Below are positions 17,032 through 25,800 of a DNA stretch of 64,000 nt, piece by piece. Location: contig JAEUVA010000034.1 in assembly GCA_016787045.1 (NCBI GenBank), forward strand, positions 105,796 to 169,795, given 5' to 3'. Position numbers and translations under genes: made by a program. The stretch comes from Chitinophagales bacterium. GTDB taxonomy: Bacteria > Bacteroidota > Bacteroidia > Chitinophagales > LD1. Every line of letters starts with the position of its first letter. Position 1 is the stretch's first letter. The notes below the pieces were generated by a model, which did no database searches, had not been told where the DNA came from, and saw nothing but the letters and a program-made list of their open reading frames with translations.

Positions 17032-18471
17032 ATGAAATTTAAAATCATTCTTTGCTTAGCCGTCATCACAGGCAACCTTTCTTTTGCTCAATCTACCTTA
17101 ATCCTTCAGCCGGATGCCACTGCCGGAAAAGATGCATTGATTAATAGTGCAACACCTACTACCAATTTTGGCACACACGAAGAGGTATCCACCTATTACT
17201 GGACCAATCAAGGGAACTGGACAACCGGAAGAAGTTTGCTTCAGTTTGACCTGAGTCAGCTACCGTCTAATGCCGTAATTACCAACGCTACTCTTTCTTT
17301 GTGGTGCAACACCACTACTATGAGTACCCAACAACTTCATTCTGGGGCTAACAATTCAACGCTGCGAAGAATAACCGGTGCATGGACAGAAGCGGGTGTA
17401 AACTGGAACAATCAACCCTCTACCACTTCTCAAAACCAAGTATCGCTGCCGGCATCAACATCTCAAACAGAAGACTATTTGAATATTGATGTAACTGCTT
17501 TGTATCAAGATATTTTTGGCAGTACCAACTATGGAGTAATGCTATCGTTAGATGTTGAAGACACCTATAAGTCTTTGGTCTTTGCTTCGAGCGATTACAC
17601 CAATGCTGCTAAACGGCCAAAGCTGGTTATTACTTATGTTACCGATAACTGTGTAACCATACAACCCGATGCCGCATCTGGTAAAGATGCTTTAATAAAC
17701 AGTGCAACACCCAGTACCAATTTTGCAACTCACGAAGAAGTTTCAACCTACTATTGGACCAACCAGGGCAACTGGACCACCGGACGCAGTTTAATGCAGT
17801 TTAATCTAAGTCAAGTGCCCTCTAATGCAATTATTACATCTGCTCAGCTTTCTTTATGGTGTAACACTACTACCCAAAGTACTACACAACTACACTCGGG
17901 GCAAAACGATTCGTACATACGCAGAATAACCGGTGCCTGGACAGAAAGCTCTGTAAACTGGAGCAACCAGCCGAGCACAACTGCTGTTAACCAAGTATCG
18001 CTGCCGGCTTCGTCTAGCCAAACACAGGATTATCTGAATATTGATGTTACTCCACTATACACGGATATTTGGAACGGAACCGACTACGGAATAATGTTGA
18101 CACTAAACACCGAGGACACTTACAAATCTCTGGTGTTTGCCTCTAGCGATTACACCAATGCCGCCAAGCGACCTAAATTGGAAGTGTGCTACGAGTTTCC
18201 AAGCCAATTAGCAGAAAAGGAGGAAGTATCAGGGTTAAATGTTTATCCAAACCCTGTTAACGATTTGCTGAACATTACATGGTACGGCAACCAAAAGATA
18301 GAAAGCTTTAGCTTGCTTAACACATTAGGCCAAGAAGTTATTGCCATCAATAACCTGGTTGCCTCCGGAAGTCATTTTCAATTAAGTACTACAGGCCTGC
18401 CGGCCGGCAACTACTTTTTGAAAATTAAAACAGCTAACGAAGTACACACATCCATAGTGGTGGTGCAATAG
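17032..18471 (+). CDS. Secreted protein with two tandem DNRLRE domains and type A T9SS sorting domain
   Basis: The 479-residue precursor has a signal peptide (ends LSFAQ). Two DNRLRE-type beta domains of about 185 residues each follow (about 24-205 and 210-390). They share long identical stretches such as HEEVSTYYWTNQGNWTTGRS and YKSLVFASSDYTNAAKRPKL, so this is an internal duplication. The C-terminal ~75 residues form a type A sorting domain (VYPNPVNDLLNI, SLLNTLGQEV, LPAGNYFLKI). DNRLRE domains are found in surface and carbohydrate-associated proteins, usually as structural modules. It is monocistronic, with its own promoter and terminator. Confidence 0.88.
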   Translation: MKFKIILCLAVITGNLSFAQSTLILQPDATAGKDALINSATPTTNFGTHEEVSTYYWTNQGNWTTGRSLLQFDLSQLPSNAVITNATLSLWCNTTTMSTQQLHSGANNSTLRRITGAWTEAGVNWNNQPSTTSQNQVSLPASTSQTEDYLNIDVTALYQDIFGSTNYGVMLSLDVEDTYKSLVFASSDYTNAAKRPKLVITYVTDNCVTIQPDAASGKDALINSATPSTNFATHEEVSTYYWTNQGNWTTGRSLMQFNLSQVPSNAIITSAQLSLWCNTTTQSTTQLHSGQNDSYIRRITGAWTESSVNWSNQPSTTAVNQVSLPASSSQTQDYLNIDVTPLYTDIWNGTDYGIMLTLNTEDTYKSLVFASSDYTNAAKRPKLEVCYEFPSQLAEKEEVSGLNVYPNPVNDLLNITWYGNQKIESFSLLNTLGQEVIAINNLVASGSHFQLSTTGLPAGNYFLKIKTANEVHTSIVVVQ

Positions 18472-18496
18472 AATTACAGTTTGTCGTTTACTATTT

Positions 18497-18535
18497 AAAG
18501 GGGAAAGTGCAACGAAACACTTTCCCCTTTAATCT
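18497..18535 (+). terminator. Intrinsic-type terminator after the DNRLRE gene
   Basis: A 13-bp perfect stem (18497-18509 with 18518-18530, core GGGGAAAGTG/CACTTTCCCC) has an 8-nt loop and ends in a short TTT plus AT-rich sequence. It is 25 bp after the stop. The T-run is short, so efficiency is uncertain, and it could work in both directions because it also starts with AAA. Confidence 0.7.
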
Positions 18536-18554
18536 TATCATTGCAGCCGCATTT

Positions 18555-20348
18555 ATGAAGAGTACCCGAGCGCTTTTGGCTTTTGTTTTTGTTGCATTTG
18601 CAATGTGTTTTTGTGCTGCACAAAACATACTGCCCCCCGACCTGCAATGCGTAAAAAAAGACGCGGCTAATAATAACGTTACACTGGAGTGGACAAACAT
18701 AGCAAACCCCTGCGGGCCATTTGTTAGCTACACCATTTATTACTCTACTTCGCTAAGCGGCCCCTACAACCAGTTAGCTGTTATTACTACTGCTGCGCAA
18801 ACCAGTTATGTACACACCGGTGGTGCTTCGCTGGGGCAAACACTTTACTACTACATAGTGCCCGACTTTAACTGCCCCGGCTTCACCCCGCTAAACTCTG
18901 ATACGGTGAGCACCGACCCTCCATTGCCACCACAAATTGTAAACGTAACGGTGGTCAACGGCCAATCGGTGATCAACTGGATACCCAGTACATCGCCACA
19001 AACCCATGGGTATGTGATTTACTACTACCTGCCCTCTAACCAAACTGCTATTGCTTTAGACACCGTTTTTGGCGGCTCATCCAATACCTATACCGATTTA
19101 GTTGGCGACCCTACCATAGAGCCATTGGAGTACACCATATCTGCGTTTGACAGTTGCTGGACCTTCAGTTCGTTTGTTACAAAATATCACAACACCATTT
19201 GGACAACGGCTAATTCTGTAGCTTGTAAAAATGAAATAAGTGTGGCCTGGAACAGCTACATTAACTGGCCGCAAGGCGTTAAAGAATATCAGATTTGGAG
19301 TAGTGTAAATGGCGCACCGTATCAGCAAGTGGGTAGTGTAGATACCACTAATTTGGTGTACAGCTACACCACCGGATTTAGCGATGGCGACTCAGTATGC
19401 GTGTATGTGCGCGCAGTGAGTGCAGCCGATACCAACATTACTTCCAGCAGTAATGTAACTTGCCTGATAGCTACGGTGGTAAAAACACCCGATTACAATT
19501 TTATTACTAATGCCACTGTAAATCTGCAAAACCAGATTGAGTTTACCTGGATGATTGATTCTACTGCTGCACTGATATACCAGCGAATAGACCGCAGTGT
19601 AAACAATAATTCATATACGCCCATCAACCAGTTTGCTACCACGCCCCCGGTGTATGAGTTCAACACTTACATAGATTCTTCGGGCGCTGTATTGCCCCAA
19701 AAAAACCCGTACTACTACCAAGTTACATTGTTTGATAGCTGCCAAAACTTGTATCCATCCCCCTTTGTAAAAACCATTTGCCTGAAAGGTGAATTGTACG
19801 ATTACTACTTGGCCGATATGAAGTGGAACGATTTTGAGTTGGAACACGCTACACTACTTCGTCAACGCTTGTATCGCAATTCAGGTGCGGGGTATCAGGT
19901 AATACAAACACTAAACATTGGCGTAAACGAATACGCAGATACTTTAAAACAGTTTTTAAATGATAAGGATGGTATTTTTTGCTACCGCATAGAGCAAGAG
20001 TATGATTTGAATTTGCCTAACGGCTACCGCGATACGCTAAGTAGTTGGAGCAATGAGTTGTGCATAGTGCATCGGCCTATTATTTACATTCCCAATGCAT
20101 TTGCCCCTTATGGCAAAAACAACATTTTTAAACCCACTATTATTTACGGCAACCCCAAGGCATACACCCTGCAAATTTACAACCGCTGGGGTGGTTTAGT
20201 GTTTACCAGCAACGACCCTGAAACCGGTTGGGATGGCACCGACCACGGCAAACCAGCCGATATGGGCGGCTATGCCTACCTTATACAATTTACTGCCGAA
20301 GATGGGGTGAAAGTAGAGCGCAAAGGTATGGTACTTTTAGTAAAATGA
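18555..20348 (+). CDS. Secreted fibronectin-III-like protein with type B T9SS sorting domain (CHU_C)
   Basis: The 597-residue precursor has a signal peptide (hydrophobic about 7-20, ends CFCAAQ). It then has about five FN3-like beta domains, with recurring openings such as VTLEWTNI, SVINWIPS, ISVAWNSY and IEFTWMID. The C-terminal ~85 residues are a CHU_C domain: IYIPNAFAPYGKNNIFKP, then YNRWGGLVFTS and a closing KGMVLLVK. The usual NGDG core of the domain reads YGKN here. It is probably an exported surface protein. The ATG at 18555 follows the upstream terminator and starts the signal peptide; an earlier in-frame start at 18507 lies inside the hairpin. Confidence 0.88.
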   Translation: MKSTRALLAFVFVAFAMCFCAAQNILPPDLQCVKKDAANNNVTLEWTNIANPCGPFVSYTIYYSTSLSGPYNQLAVITTAAQTSYVHTGGASLGQTLYYYIVPDFNCPGFTPLNSDTVSTDPPLPPQIVNVTVVNGQSVINWIPSTSPQTHGYVIYYYLPSNQTAIALDTVFGGSSNTYTDLVGDPTIEPLEYTISAFDSCWTFSSFVTKYHNTIWTTANSVACKNEISVAWNSYINWPQGVKEYQIWSSVNGAPYQQVGSVDTTNLVYSYTTGFSDGDSVCVYVRAVSAADTNITSSSNVTCLIATVVKTPDYNFITNATVNLQNQIEFTWMIDSTAALIYQRIDRSVNNNSYTPINQFATTPPVYEFNTYIDSSGAVLPQKNPYYYQVTLFDSCQNLYPSPFVKTICLKGELYDYYLADMKWNDFELEHATLLRQRLYRNSGAGYQVIQTLNIGVNEYADTLKQFLNDKDGIFCYRIEQEYDLNLPNGYRDTLSSWSNELCIVHRPIIYIPNAFAPYGKNNIFKPTIIYGNPKAYTLQIYNRWGGLVFTSNDPETGWDGTDHGKPADMGGYAYLIQFTAEDGVKVERKGMVLLVK

Positions 20349-20473
20349 TGGTGCGCCTGCCACTGCAACCCCGGCTTGGTGAATAACTCTATTTTTATTG
20401 CAGATATACAAGACCGGTTGAGTGTTTGGGGTAAAATACGCGGTTAGCCAATTGCTGCGTATTCTATGGCACT

Positions 20474-20507
20474 CCATTAAGCGGTCGCCCGACCGCTCAA
20501 TTAATGG
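20474..20507. repeat. Left REP-like palindrome
   Basis: CCATTAA and TTAATGG arms enclose the inner hairpin AGCGGTCG-CC-CGACCGCT. The stretch 20483-20503 agrees with 21202-21222 at 19 of 21 positions. Both copies have the same asymmetric spacer (GCTCA or GCGCA) on the right side, so they are homologous rather than chance dyads. Confidence 0.7.
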
Positions 20508-20514
20508 GCATGTG

Positions 20515-21109
20515 CTATGTAAACTCTGTTTTACCCACCTCACTTTTCAGGTTGGATAAACTATGCTCTGTTTTGCCTACCCGAAAATCCACGTTGGATA
20601 AATTCTATTCTGTTTATCCCACCTCACTTTTTAGGTTGGATAAACTATGCTATGTTTTGCCTACCTGAAAATCCACATTGGATAAACTCTATTCTGTTTA
20701 TCCCACCTCACTTTTCAGGTTGGATAAACTATGCTATGTTTTGCCTACCTTAAAATCCACGTTGGATAAACTCTATTCTGTTTATCCCACCTCACTTTTC
20801 AGGTTGGATAAACTATGCTATGTTTTGCCTACCTGAAAATCCACGTTGGATAAATTCTATTCTGTTTATCCTACCTCACTTTTCAGGTTGGATAAAAATT
20901 CCTCTGCGCGGGCATCTCGGTTTTTGAGGTAGGCAATACATTCCTTCAGGTAGGCAACTTCTATAGCAATGGCGGCTAATAATTGCCCTAAAAGGGCTAT
21001 TTCTTTCCGGGTTAGGTCAATTTAACAGGTATTTATAGTGAGAAACGTATCTGAGTAAAGCAAAAACTTTTATGTAATGACCACCTAAGATGGCAGATAA
21101 GGGCTGCAT
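20515..21109 (-). pseudogene. Broken gene of unknown function with a 14-residue repeat tail
   Basis: On the minus strand an ATG at 21109 opens a 30-residue frame (starts MQPLSAILGGHYIKVF) that ends in TGA at 21017. In another frame, from about 21021, a 51-residue coding-like stretch follows (LTRKEIALLGQLLA, VAYLKECIAYLKN, AEEFLSNLKSEVG), ending in TAA at 20866. Downstream, in that same frame, the 84-bp array reads as 14-residue units of the type LSNLKSEVGKTE and LSNVDFQVGKTE, broken by TAA and TAG codons in most units. The last 27 residues before the final TAG at 20515 are free of stops. I read this as a gene disabled by a frame break and stops. A shorter live protein ending at 20866 is possible, but it lacks an ATG. 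Confidence 0.45.
20550..20885. repeat. Tandem array: four 84-bp units, each two diverged 42-bp halves
   Basis: GGTTGGATAAACTATGCT recurs at 20550, 20634, 20718 and 20802, exactly 84 bp apart, and GGTTGGATAAA starts again at 20886; a partial unit precedes the array. Each unit splits into two 42-bp halves that both start GTTGGATAAA and agree at roughly two thirds of positions. One half contains a perfect hairpin, GGATAAAC-8 nt-GTTTATCC. Units differ by only a few point changes, so the array expanded recently. Lengths of 42 and 84 are multiples of three, as expected for a coding repeat. Confidence 0.92.
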
Positions 21110-21198
21110 AGCCGGCAGAGCGGGCTACAAAAACCGAGCGGGTGCTTAGTGTATAAATACGATCAGGCAACCGCTTCTTGCTTCATCGCAATGCATAC

Positions 21199-21222
21199 AT
21201 TGGTCGCCCGACCGCGCAATGA
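21199..21222. repeat. Right REP-like palindrome
   Basis: ATTG and CAAT arms surround GGTCG-CC-CGACC, with the same GGTCGCCCGACCGCnCAAT core as the copy at 20483, in the same orientation. The two copies bracket the broken repeat gene, about 750 bp outside to outside. Confidence 0.7.
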
Positions 21223-21342
21223 TATTCACCATGCGATACTGAGGAATATGGCTGTAAATATTTGAAACTGGCCTAAATCGGCAACACGTGCCACCGGCTT
21301 ATGCAACGTATAGCGCATAGGCACTAATAAATCCAAACAATA

Positions 21343-22740
21343 TTACTTGGGCTCAATTTGCAATGGCTGCAATTCTTTTTGCTCCATCTGTTTTTGATCA
21401 CCGCTTTCTTTTTGCTTTTTGTTCTTCTTGCCCGGGGCTTCATCGGTGAGCGATATGCCGCTGCCGCCTGCTTTTTTGCCACCGTTTTTAAAGTCAAACA
21501 GCAATGAGAAACGAAGGGTATTATCCAACGGGTTGCGTTGAATGGTGGTAGGAATCAGGTATGCAAAGTTTAACCCTACAATGCTGTACTTAACGGTAAG
21601 GCCTGCAGTCAAAAACTGGCGGTTACCTTTGGTGCGGGGCTCGTAGAAGTAGCCAAAGCGTACGCCAAATTGCTTGTTGTACATGTACTCTGCACCAATG
21701 CCAAAGGTGAACTCTTTCAGCTCTTCCATAGCACGGCTGCTGGAGCTCCGCGTTACATTTCCGTCTTTATCTCGGTAGATATCGCCCGGGGCATCGCCAA
21801 AAGAGGTAAACATACCGGTAATGGGGCTTTTTTGGCGCCAGTCGGCAAAACCATCACCATCTTTATCGTAATCCGGATTTAGAATAGTATTGGTAGAATC
21901 TCCCGGAAACTCTGTACGGATATATTGTGGTTGTGGAGTAGGTACCAGCAAGCGGTTTATATCTGCATATACCCCTACGGCATTTTTTTGGTCAATATTT
22001 AAGGTGTATCCTAAACCAATGCCTAAGTTGGTGGGCAGGTAATCGGCATTTTTAGCATTGCGGGTGTAAGAAATTTTGTTGCCGATGTTGGAAATATTCA
22101 TGCCTACCAGCAAGTCGTGCTTCATTTTGCCTTTGCCAAATTGTTTTTGGTACATCCACGATACATCGGCCGCACCGGCATATCCGGGGAAGGTAGGCAC
22201 ACCACCCACTCCAATATTGCTGAGGTTAGAGTAAATAAAGCGAAGTGTAGCAGCTATAGAAAAATTCTTTCCTAACCTGCGCGAGTAACCGGCATCAAAG
22301 CTAAATTCTTGCGGGCGGTATTGGCCAATCTCTTGCCCGTTGGCATCGGTAAACGTGATGTTGCCTAACGAAAAATACTTTAAGCCCACCTGCACGGTTT
22401 GTTTTTCTTTTACTTTGTAGTAACCGGTAAGCCCGCCCATGTATATATCATTCACCAATGCCTTTAACCATGGGGTAAACGATAGGGCAAAGCCAAAATC
22501 ATTTTCCATAAAGGCCATTTTGGCAGGGTTCAAAAAATTGCCATTGATATCGGCCGGGGTGGCAATGCCCACATCGCCCATGCCGCCAGCGCGGGCATCG
22601 GGGTTAATACGAAGAAAGGGCACTGCGGTAGTTACCGTGTTGATTACCTGCCCATCTTTCAAGAAGGTGGTTTGTGAAAATCCTTCCACACTAATGAGCA
22701 ACGCTGTGGCTGCTACAAATCCTGTTTTCAAAAAATTCAT
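21343..22740 (-). CDS. porV: T9SS outer-membrane shuttle protein PorV
   Basis: PorV is a FadL-like barrel that collects T9SS cargo from the translocon and carries it to the PorU sortase. The 465-residue protein has a signal peptide (ends EGFSQ) and the family-specific start TAVPFLRINPDARAGGMGD with PADINGNFLNPAKMAF. Barrel strands follow, with a long loop containing the calcium-like DPDYDKDGDG sequence (about 288-297). The last ~45 residues after the final strand are Lys/Gln/Glu-rich, an unusual soluble tail. It follows porU by 63 bp on the same strand, the conserved porU-porV order. Upstream of its stop is the repeat region. Confidence 0.95.
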   Translation of the reverse strand: MNFLKTGFVAATALLISVEGFSQTTFLKDGQVINTVTTAVPFLRINPDARAGGMGDVGIATPADINGNFLNPAKMAFMENDFGFALSFTPWLKALVNDIYMGGLTGYYKVKEKQTVQVGLKYFSLGNITFTDANGQEIGQYRPQEFSFDAGYSRRLGKNFSIAATLRFIYSNLSNIGVGGVPTFPGYAGAADVSWMYQKQFGKGKMKHDLLVGMNISNIGNKISYTRNAKNADYLPTNLGIGLGYTLNIDQKNAVGVYADINRLLVPTPQPQYIRTEFPGDSTNTILNPDYDKDGDGFADWRQKSPITGMFTSFGDAPGDIYRDKDGNVTRSSSSRAMEELKEFTFGIGAEYMYNKQFGVRFGYFYEPRTKGNRQFLTAGLTVKYSIVGLNFAYLIPTTIQRNPLDNTLRFSLLFDFKNGGKKAGGSGISLTDEAPGKKNKKQKESGDQKQMEQKELQPLQIEPK

Positions 22741-22803
22741 TGCGCGTTTATTGTTAATGTAGAGGTGATACTATAGGCGCCCGTTGCTTTAAAGGGGGCT
22801 AAT

Positions 22804-25800
22804 CTATCGTAAAACCACTAACTTTTCAAACTTATGTGCGTTGTTGCCCTGCGAGTCGCGTACGGATACTTTGTACACATATACCCCCTTGCCAATGGGG
22901 TCGCCATAATCATCCTTTCCGTCCCATTCTATCTCGTTTACCCGGTAACCTTCGCTGTAAATATTTTGTTGGATGCTTTTTACCACCTTGCCCGATACGG
23001 TGTAAATCTGTACGCTCACATTAAGATCATCACAACATTTGTTGTGCTCAAACATAAACGAGGTGCGCGTAGTAAATGGATTGGGGTAGTTAAACACATG
23101 TTTCAGCGCCAATTTGGCATCGGTGGTTACAATAAACTCCGTGTACTCTTCGCTGCTGTTGTTTTGTATATCCCAGGCCTTTACTTTTAAACTGTGGCGG
23201 CCTTCGGTTAGTTTGCTAAACGGATACTTGATAGCCCCACGCTGATAATCATCTAACTCGCTTTCGTAATAATCGTTGAGTAGAATTTTGTTTTGAGTGG
23301 CATTGTCCAATACAGCGGTGAGGTCGTGGCCTATACCATTGCCTACCGTGTTGATGCCGCTCATATCTTCCAGTTTAACTAAAAGCATGGGAGAGGCGTT
23401 GGTCATGCCGCCAAACACAAACTTTTCATCATTCATAAATATTTTTAGCTGAGGGCCGTTGGCATCGGTAGCAAACGAATCGGCAGAGCCGCCCACCACA
23501 ATATCATTTGAGTAACCGTTGGCATCCAGATTATTGCCGTTATCCGCATAGTAACTAATGCGCCCCTGGCCAAACTGGTAGTCAATATCTTTGGGCACAA
23601 TAAACGTAAAGCTAAAGTCTCCGTTGGTTACACTTGCTTTGCCTTTAAACAGCGTATTGCGATACAGCTTAAATGGTTTGATGGGGCTGGTGGGGTCATT
23701 GCCTAAAGTATAGAGTGTAGATACTTTATCATATACCAACGGATAAACAGTACCATTGAAATTGCTGAGTTTGTTTCCGCCATCATCTCTTATTTCGCCC
23801 TTGATGGTTACTTTGGAGAGTGCCTTGAGGGTATCATGCGGCTGTGTAATTGGTGTATTATTTACATGAGTCGTTACCACATTGTATTTGGGGTAATTAA
23901 GTGTAAGAGCCGGGTCGCCCAAGAGCACAAATTTACGGGTGTTTTCAATGCTGGTATTTACATTATTTTTTGTGAGCGATGTAATTTCGCCAAGTGTATA
24001 GTTAACCCCGTTGGGCTGTTCAAACATGTAAGCAAATGCCTTGCTATTAAGCGCATCATTAGCATTAGAAAACACCAAACGCACGGTGGTTAACGAGGCA
24101 ATTGCTCCACCCTTGCCGTTTACCACCAACCACTCACCGGCAGTGCGCTCCACGAGGTCAAAACGGCTAAACTCGCAAGTGGCGGTAATAAACAACGGGT
24201 GCTTTTTGTTTTCCAGCTTTACAATTTCGCTCATGTTAAATATGCGCTCTTCGGCCCAATTGGTTTCTCCACCATGGCCTACCCAGTTAAGAATAAGTGT
24301 GCCGGTGTTTAATCTGTTGAGTATAGCCGTATTCACATCCGGATATCTTGCCCCTGCTGCTGTAGATACTTGTTTGTAAGCATCTAAATAAATCTTGTCG
24401 TAATTGTATTCGGGATGTTGTGCGCGAATATTCTCGGCTAAAAAATCGGATGAGTTACGGTGCACATCGTTGTCTTCATCATCGGCCACAAAAGAGATAA
24501 AGTTGCGCCAGCTGTTATTATCTGCCACTTGCACACAGTTGGCATCGGCCACCGGGTTTTTATAGTTTTTTATTTTGTTCACTACCTCCCAAGCTTCTTG
24601 CTCGGTACCTACGGGCAAGCGGCCAATAGCAACATCTAACTTCTCTGCACCGTTGCCGATATCTCCTCCCTCGTTATCGTCTAACAAACCATAAAAATCA
24701 TCGCTGGTGTATGAACTAAGCGGTGAGTCACTCTCCCGGCTTTCGTAGCAGGGGATAAACTCCTGATTGCCACTTACCCGGTTTTTGGGGTCGTAAGAGC
24801 CATCGCCCATCAGCAACAAAAAGCGGGGCATTAGTGAAGTATCTGTACCTGCACGCACATACAACATGCGCATCATATCGCGGATGGCCGAAATGTCTTT
24901 CCTGCCACTGCCGAACTCGTTGTAGATATGAGAAACTTTCACCACCTGTACACTTAATCCGGTTACATTTCTGTGGTAATTCGCTAAGTCATTGCTGGCA
25001 TTTTCAAAGGCATCGTAGGTAACAATCACCATATCCGGCTCGCCCATGCCATGTAGGTTTTGGTTGCTCACCCGCTCTGTAAACTCCGGTGTAGGGAATG
25101 TTGCAGAAGCATTGAAGGCCACAAACTGCTTTAACTCATCGGTGGGTGTTACAAACTGAAACTGCGAGCCATTCAACGAGCCAAACATTTGTGTAATGGT
25201 GCTCGGATACGATACATCCCACACACGGATGTTGCTATTGGCATTACTTAAAGTAAACTGCGAAATCTTTCCGGCACCTACCGATGCTTTGCTTCTGAAC
25301 TCCATTGTATTGCCGTTCATGCTCAAATTGCGCATGCACACGGCCTCCAAATAATCAATGTACCCAAATGTACCCGATGCTCCATTGAAACTGTACGTAA
25401 AATTGAGTTGATCGCCAGAAGCATTGTAAACCGCAGTACGCAGTGTTTTTTTAGAGGCATCGGGGTAATTATTGCCTACACCCACCCCACCTTCTGTGTG
25501 CGTAAAAAGTGTGGTGCCATTTACCGTTGTGGTAATGGTGGTACCAAACTTACTGGTACCGGCTGCTACAGATTTTATGCTTACCGGAACAGAAGTAACC
25601 AACCCGGGAAAGTTGAACGAAAACGATTTAGCATTATCAAAACTGCTCATCTTATCGCCCATCCAAATCTTTCCGCTTTTGAGTGGGTTTTCGGTTTCGT
25701 TTTCATAAAAAGCGTAATCGTCAAACGTATTGATAAACGTGTTGGCTGAGCCGGAGCCATCGCCCGTTTGTATGCGCTTGCCGGTACCGGCATCGGTAGT

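Larger units (their letters stand above)
20349..21342. other. 994-bp gap without an intact gene: broken repeat gene flanked by palindromes
   Basis: This is the only stretch over 300 bp without an intact gene. From left to right it holds about 125 bp without recognised signal, a GGTCGCCCGACC palindrome, an array of 84-bp repeats, a coding-like minus-strand stretch with a frame break, a second copy of the palindrome, and about 120 bp without recognised signal up to the porV stop. The palindromes, repeat array and broken gene are listed separately. Confidence 0.8.

Noticed and set aside
20515..20868. Stop-codon recoding to keep the repeat gene readable
   Set aside because: All other genes in the window use TAA, TAG and TGA as normal stops and no suppressor tRNA is seen, so decay is the simpler explanation.
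20550..20885. The tandem array as a CRISPR array
   Set aside because: The units are contiguous 84-bp repeats with similar halves and no unique spacers. No cas genes are present.
20520..20930. Plus-strand reading of the 84-bp array as a 28-residue repeat (GWINYAMFCLPE-type)
   Set aside because: The frame is open in units 1, 2 and 4, but unit 3 has a TAA, no ATG precedes the array, and there is no plausible head or tail. The minus-strand head has normal coding composition, so the minus reading is preferred, though the plus reading is not excluded.
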